From the NCBI GenBank assembly GCA_016794985.1, contig JAEUIQ010000022.1, forward strand, positions 1 to 64,000: a DNA stretch of 64,000 bases, given 5' to 3'. The stretch's first letter is position 1; every line of letters starts with the position of its first letter. The notes beneath the pieces are model-generated. The model had not been told where the DNA came from. It worked only from the letters and a program-made list of their open reading frames with translations, and ran no database searches. This document shows positions 61,522-64,000 of this stretch, in pieces. The DNA is from Planctomycetaceae bacterium. GTDB lineage: Bacteria; Planctomycetota; Planctomycetia; Pirellulales; Pirellulaceae. Both the position numbers and the translations under genes were made by a program.

Positions 61522-62678
61522 GTGGCACAACACACTCGGTGGTTATTCTCGCAATTCTCTTTCGGCTGAATAAACTTTGACGCTTTGAAGCAGCGGCCAA
61601 AAAGGCAGATCGATTCGTAAAACCCCGTCGGTTCAATATTCAGTTGCTGAAGAAGCGGGGTCGCCTCGGCGGGTATAAAGCCGCTACCACCCGTTTTCTG
61701 TTGACGCCCCACCAAATCCAAAAGCCATAAGTACTTGACTAATGACATGCGGATCGCGCCTCGGCAGCTCGCTCGTCGAGCACGTTTAGATGATTGACTG
61801 TTTATGGCCTCGTCAACGGTTGAATTTAATACCGCAGCCTCATGGCCAGCGGGCTCCTGACCAGCAGACTCTTGAGCCGATTCAATCTCATGCGGGTCGA
61901 TTTCCATCGGACTCAGCCAACCGCTGCAAGCATGATCGAGCCGTTCCCATTGAGCCGACTCTGAGCCCGATTGCAGTTGCAGAGTGATCTGGTTTTCACC
62001 CAGCGTCGCAAGGTGAATGCGAAGGTCGTCCAGGCGTTCCTTAGCACCTGTATAGTCGGACTCCTCGATGGAATCTGCCATTCCAGCTCGGATGGGATTC
62101 AAGTCGACATACATCATGCAACGCAGGACGGAATCGGCATCCAGCAAAACATGAGCTTTGAATCTCGATTCCCAAAAATGTCCGACTTGGTGGTCCTCGC
62201 GATTGGACCTTACTGCAATATACTGCGAATAGCTTTGCATCCAATAACTGATATCGGATAGCTTAAGCCGCAGTTTCTCGACGAGCTTTGGCTTGGATGT
62301 GATCGCTTCAATCTGCTTGGCGGTTGGTTCAATCATTCGTCCGCGTCGATCAAATCTGGGTGTAACCATCAACGACCGCCACGCAACCGTTTCTGGCGAC
62401 CATTTTCGCGCAATATCTGGACGCGATCTTAGTACTTGATGTGTGTGATTGTGCATCACCGCGAAGGTTAAGACTTCCACTGCGAAAATGGATGCCAAGT
62501 GTTCGAGTCGATTTCGTGACCACTGGCGCCGATACTCACGGTCTAACTTTGTTATGGGGTCGACCCCACAAAGGGACATTGCCCGGATGCACCGGTTCCA
62601 AACATGTACAACTTGTGAAAGGGTAGGATCAAGCGATTCTTTGCGAGCTTTTCTGGCCATTTTGGGATTCCAACTCAA
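61518..62678 (-). CDS. REP-associated-type Y1 transposase (IS200-like)
   Basis: A 386-residue Y1_Tnp/HUH-type protein. H78-T-H80 in VMHNHTHQVL matches the HUH metal motif; the probable catalytic Tyr lies at 150 or 153 in YWMQSYSQYI; FWESRFKAHVL and YVDLNPIRAGMADSIEESDY are the family-typical flanking segments. A C-terminal 120-residue tail with a Pro/Glu/Ala-rich linker is extra. RAYT proteins recognise REP palindromes. Here the surrounding DNA is full of GTGCCTGTCCCC repeats on the opposite strand. It overlaps a membrane protein gene. An intact gene. Confidence 0.9.
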   Translation of the reverse strand: MSWNPKMARKARKESLDPTLSQVVHVWNRCIRAMSLCGVDPITKLDREYRRQWSRNRLEHLASIFAVEVLTFAVMHNHTHQVLRSRPDIARKWSPETVAWRSLMVTPRFDRRGRMIEPTAKQIEAITSKPKLVEKLRLKLSDISYWMQSYSQYIAVRSNREDHQVGHFWESRFKAHVLLDADSVLRCMMYVDLNPIRAGMADSIEESDYTGAKERLDDLRIHLATLGENQITLQLQSGSESAQWERLDHACSGWLSPMEIDPHEIESAQESAGQEPAGHEAAVLNSTVDEAINSQSSKRARRASCRGAIRMSLVKYLWLLDLVGRQQKTGGSGFIPAEATPLLQQLNIEPTGFYESICLFGRCFKASKFIQPKENCENNHRVCCAT

Positions 62679-63514
62679 ACCTGGACAGCCGCCTTCAGCG
62701 TCATTGACGAAGTTAGCTGTGTGTCAAGAAGCCACCGAATCCCATCGGCGAATCGTTCGCTATGCCAAGATTTTACCAATAGCACGCCACATTGCAAGCT
62801 TGTAAAAATTGCTTTGTTCAATGCATTAAACGTTGTGCGGGACGCATCGCGCTCTTGCATGCTCGACGAAGTCGTCGACGAATCGACTGTTTTCGAGACT
62901 TGTCCACAAATTGGCTGTCCCCCGCAGAAATCTCCCTGCGAAAATCAATTTGCACCACCCGGGTGCATCGGTGTCGCCACAAGGCGTGTCTATCCCCGCC
63001 CTCGGTCTCTATCCCCGCCCTCGGTCCCTACTGCTCGTCTACGATTCGATACCAACTCCGCAATTCATGGCCTACCCAGTGCCTGCCCCCGTGCCTTTTC
63101 CAAACTCGTCTTTCGTTGGTTGCCAATTTGGATTCTCGAATTGCCGCACCGTGATTATTGGCTCTCGGGCGAACGCCGCGCCGCTTCGTTGAATAGTCGG
63201 TCGGATCATGTGGTTTTCGGCTGCCATCACGATCTACTTCATGGCCAACAATCACTTGATCATTTTCGAAAGCCGCGACCCAAAACCGTTGCCGGTAAAT
63301 GGGGCCCTCGGGCTTGCTTGGTTCGTTTTTGGTGGCAGCGGTTGTCCTTGTTGCGATCATGCTGGGCGATTCTAACGCCCCAGGGTAGGCCTCGGGTGAA
63401 TTCTAGGGTCCAACGCCATCAAACGACTGAAATAGATAAGTTTCGTCTCCTTTAACTCGGCTGATGAGTTATCATTGAGCTTTCACGACTTGAGGAAATA
63501 CTTGGAGCTGTAAG
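62679..63514. other. Intergenic region with array D
   Basis: An 836-bp stretch without a convincing gene. A tandem pair of TCTATCCCCGCCCTCGGTC lies at about 62990-63028, and a variant GTGCCTGCCCCCGTGCC lies near 63077-63094. These resemble degenerate members of arrays B and C, on the other side of the transposase gene. Confidence 0.55.
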
Positions 63515-64000
63515 ATGATTGTTCGCGTTTTAATGATGTTTGCCATGTTGATGGTCAGTTGTAGTTCCACGCTGGTTGTGCAACCGCAGTGGTCGACTGC
63601 CCAGGAACTAGAGACCCTTAACGGCGATTGGATCTATGTCGAAGACAAAACCGAGGGCCGGCCCATGGAGCGTTTGGGACCGCCGATGGCTTCAAGTTTT
63701 TCGCTCAAAGTGGAAGGTCAAACGGTTATTCTCAACGGTCATGGTTCCGGGCACAAAGATGTCAAGATCGCACTGGACGGTTCCGTTACCGAAGTGAAGG
63801 ATTCTGCTGCGACGGCGCGATATCAAGGCGCATGGAAAGATGGCACGTTCGCATACGATGTCAATTTCGAACGAGCAGTGAGTTCGAGTAACAGCCTCAA
63901 AACCGTTCATCGATCTTTCCGAATGACTCCCGAAGGGTTACTTGTCACAGTGACAACCGATCCCCCTATCGTTCCTGAATCAATAGCGATTTATCGCCAA
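63515..64000 (+). CDS. Lipoprotein with TIGR03067-like domain (partial at window edge)
   Basis: Open to the end of the window, at least 162 codons, with no stop. GGAG lies about eight bases before the ATG. The first 17 residues end MLMVSC, a likely lipoprotein signal with lipobox MVSC. The mature part begins ELETLNGDWIYVEDKTEGRP and continues with a SFSLKVEGQTVILN strand, a pattern close to the planctomycete TIGR03067 domain. It resembles the two GTW lipoproteins at 31123 and 31891. The C-terminus is missing from the window. Confidence 0.75.
   Translation, partial: MIVRVLMMFAMLMVSCSSTLVVQPQWSTAQELETLNGDWIYVEDKTEGRPMERLGPPMASSFSLKVEGQTVILNGHGSGHKDVKIALDGSVTEVKDSAATARYQGAWKDGTFAYDVNFERAVSSSNSLKTVHRSFRMTPEGLLVTVTTDPPIVPESIAIYRQ

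Overview
The window looks like chromosomal DNA of a planctomycete, most likely a Pirellulales/Rhodopirellula-type organism. This rests on family content rather than a database search: a paired DUF1501 protein and PSCyt1/DUF1549/DUF1553 cytochrome-like protein, a DUF1598 protein, an SHD1-domain protein, an FHA-GAF-sigma54 activator, many secreted or lipoprotein genes of planctomycete style, scattered housekeeping genes without large operons, and frequent GTG/TTG starts.

Layout. 1-805: nested direct and tandem repeats without a convincing gene. 806-5450 (minus): YjbQ-like protein, an SHD1 membrane protein, a small membrane protein and a sigma54 activator. 6000-9779 (plus): DUF1598 secreted protein, EF-hand protein and an amidohydrolase, with hairpin terminators between them. 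9804-10934 (minus): a GT4 glycosyltransferase. 11114-14398 (plus): guaA-ettA. 14710-19603 (minus): a large secreted protein, Nif3-like protein, pdxJ and a Lys/Ala-rich histone-H1-like protein. 19745-20527 (plus): a sugar phosphate isomerase/epimerase-like protein. 20535-23751 (minus): two related secreted proteins separated by a strong terminator, the upstream one preceded by two tiny ORFs with consensus ribosome binding sites. 24156-28598 (plus): a P-loop ATPase, infA, and two secreted proteins. 28599-33787: secreted and lipoprotein genes, including paralogues around a possible structured RNA, and a PDZ protein. 33802-38256 (minus): the DUF1501/PSD1 pair. 38460-40087: GxxExxY protein, sufE and a membrane protein. 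40320-45521 (plus): a four-gene GntR-ABC transporter operon with a clear promoter and a possible autoregulatory operator. 45604-48735 (minus): a TolC-like protein, divergent from a membrane coiled-coil protein at 49156-50751. 51012-57935 (minus): MBL-fold hydrolase, ThrE-like exporter, myo-inositol oxygenase, prenyl synthase, dxs and NAD kinase. 58295-64000: a DUF418 protein, two membrane proteins, a REP-associated-type Y1 transposase, and a truncated lipoprotein at the window edge, interspersed with dense arrays of a GTGCCTGTCCCC repeat.

Functional links: guaA with ettA (nucleotide supply and translation); ispA-dxs-nadK (isoprenoid precursor synthesis and NADP supply); MBL-ThrE-MIOX as a tightly coupled unit that may couple transport with inositol-to-glucuronate oxidation; the GntR/ABC operon as an inducible export or envelope-stress module; and the transposase with its surrounding repeat arrays as a candidate REP/RAYT system. 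The last is the best candidate for a mobile or domesticated system, followed by the GntR operon with its novel partner proteins, and the short-ORF leader at 23577-23751.
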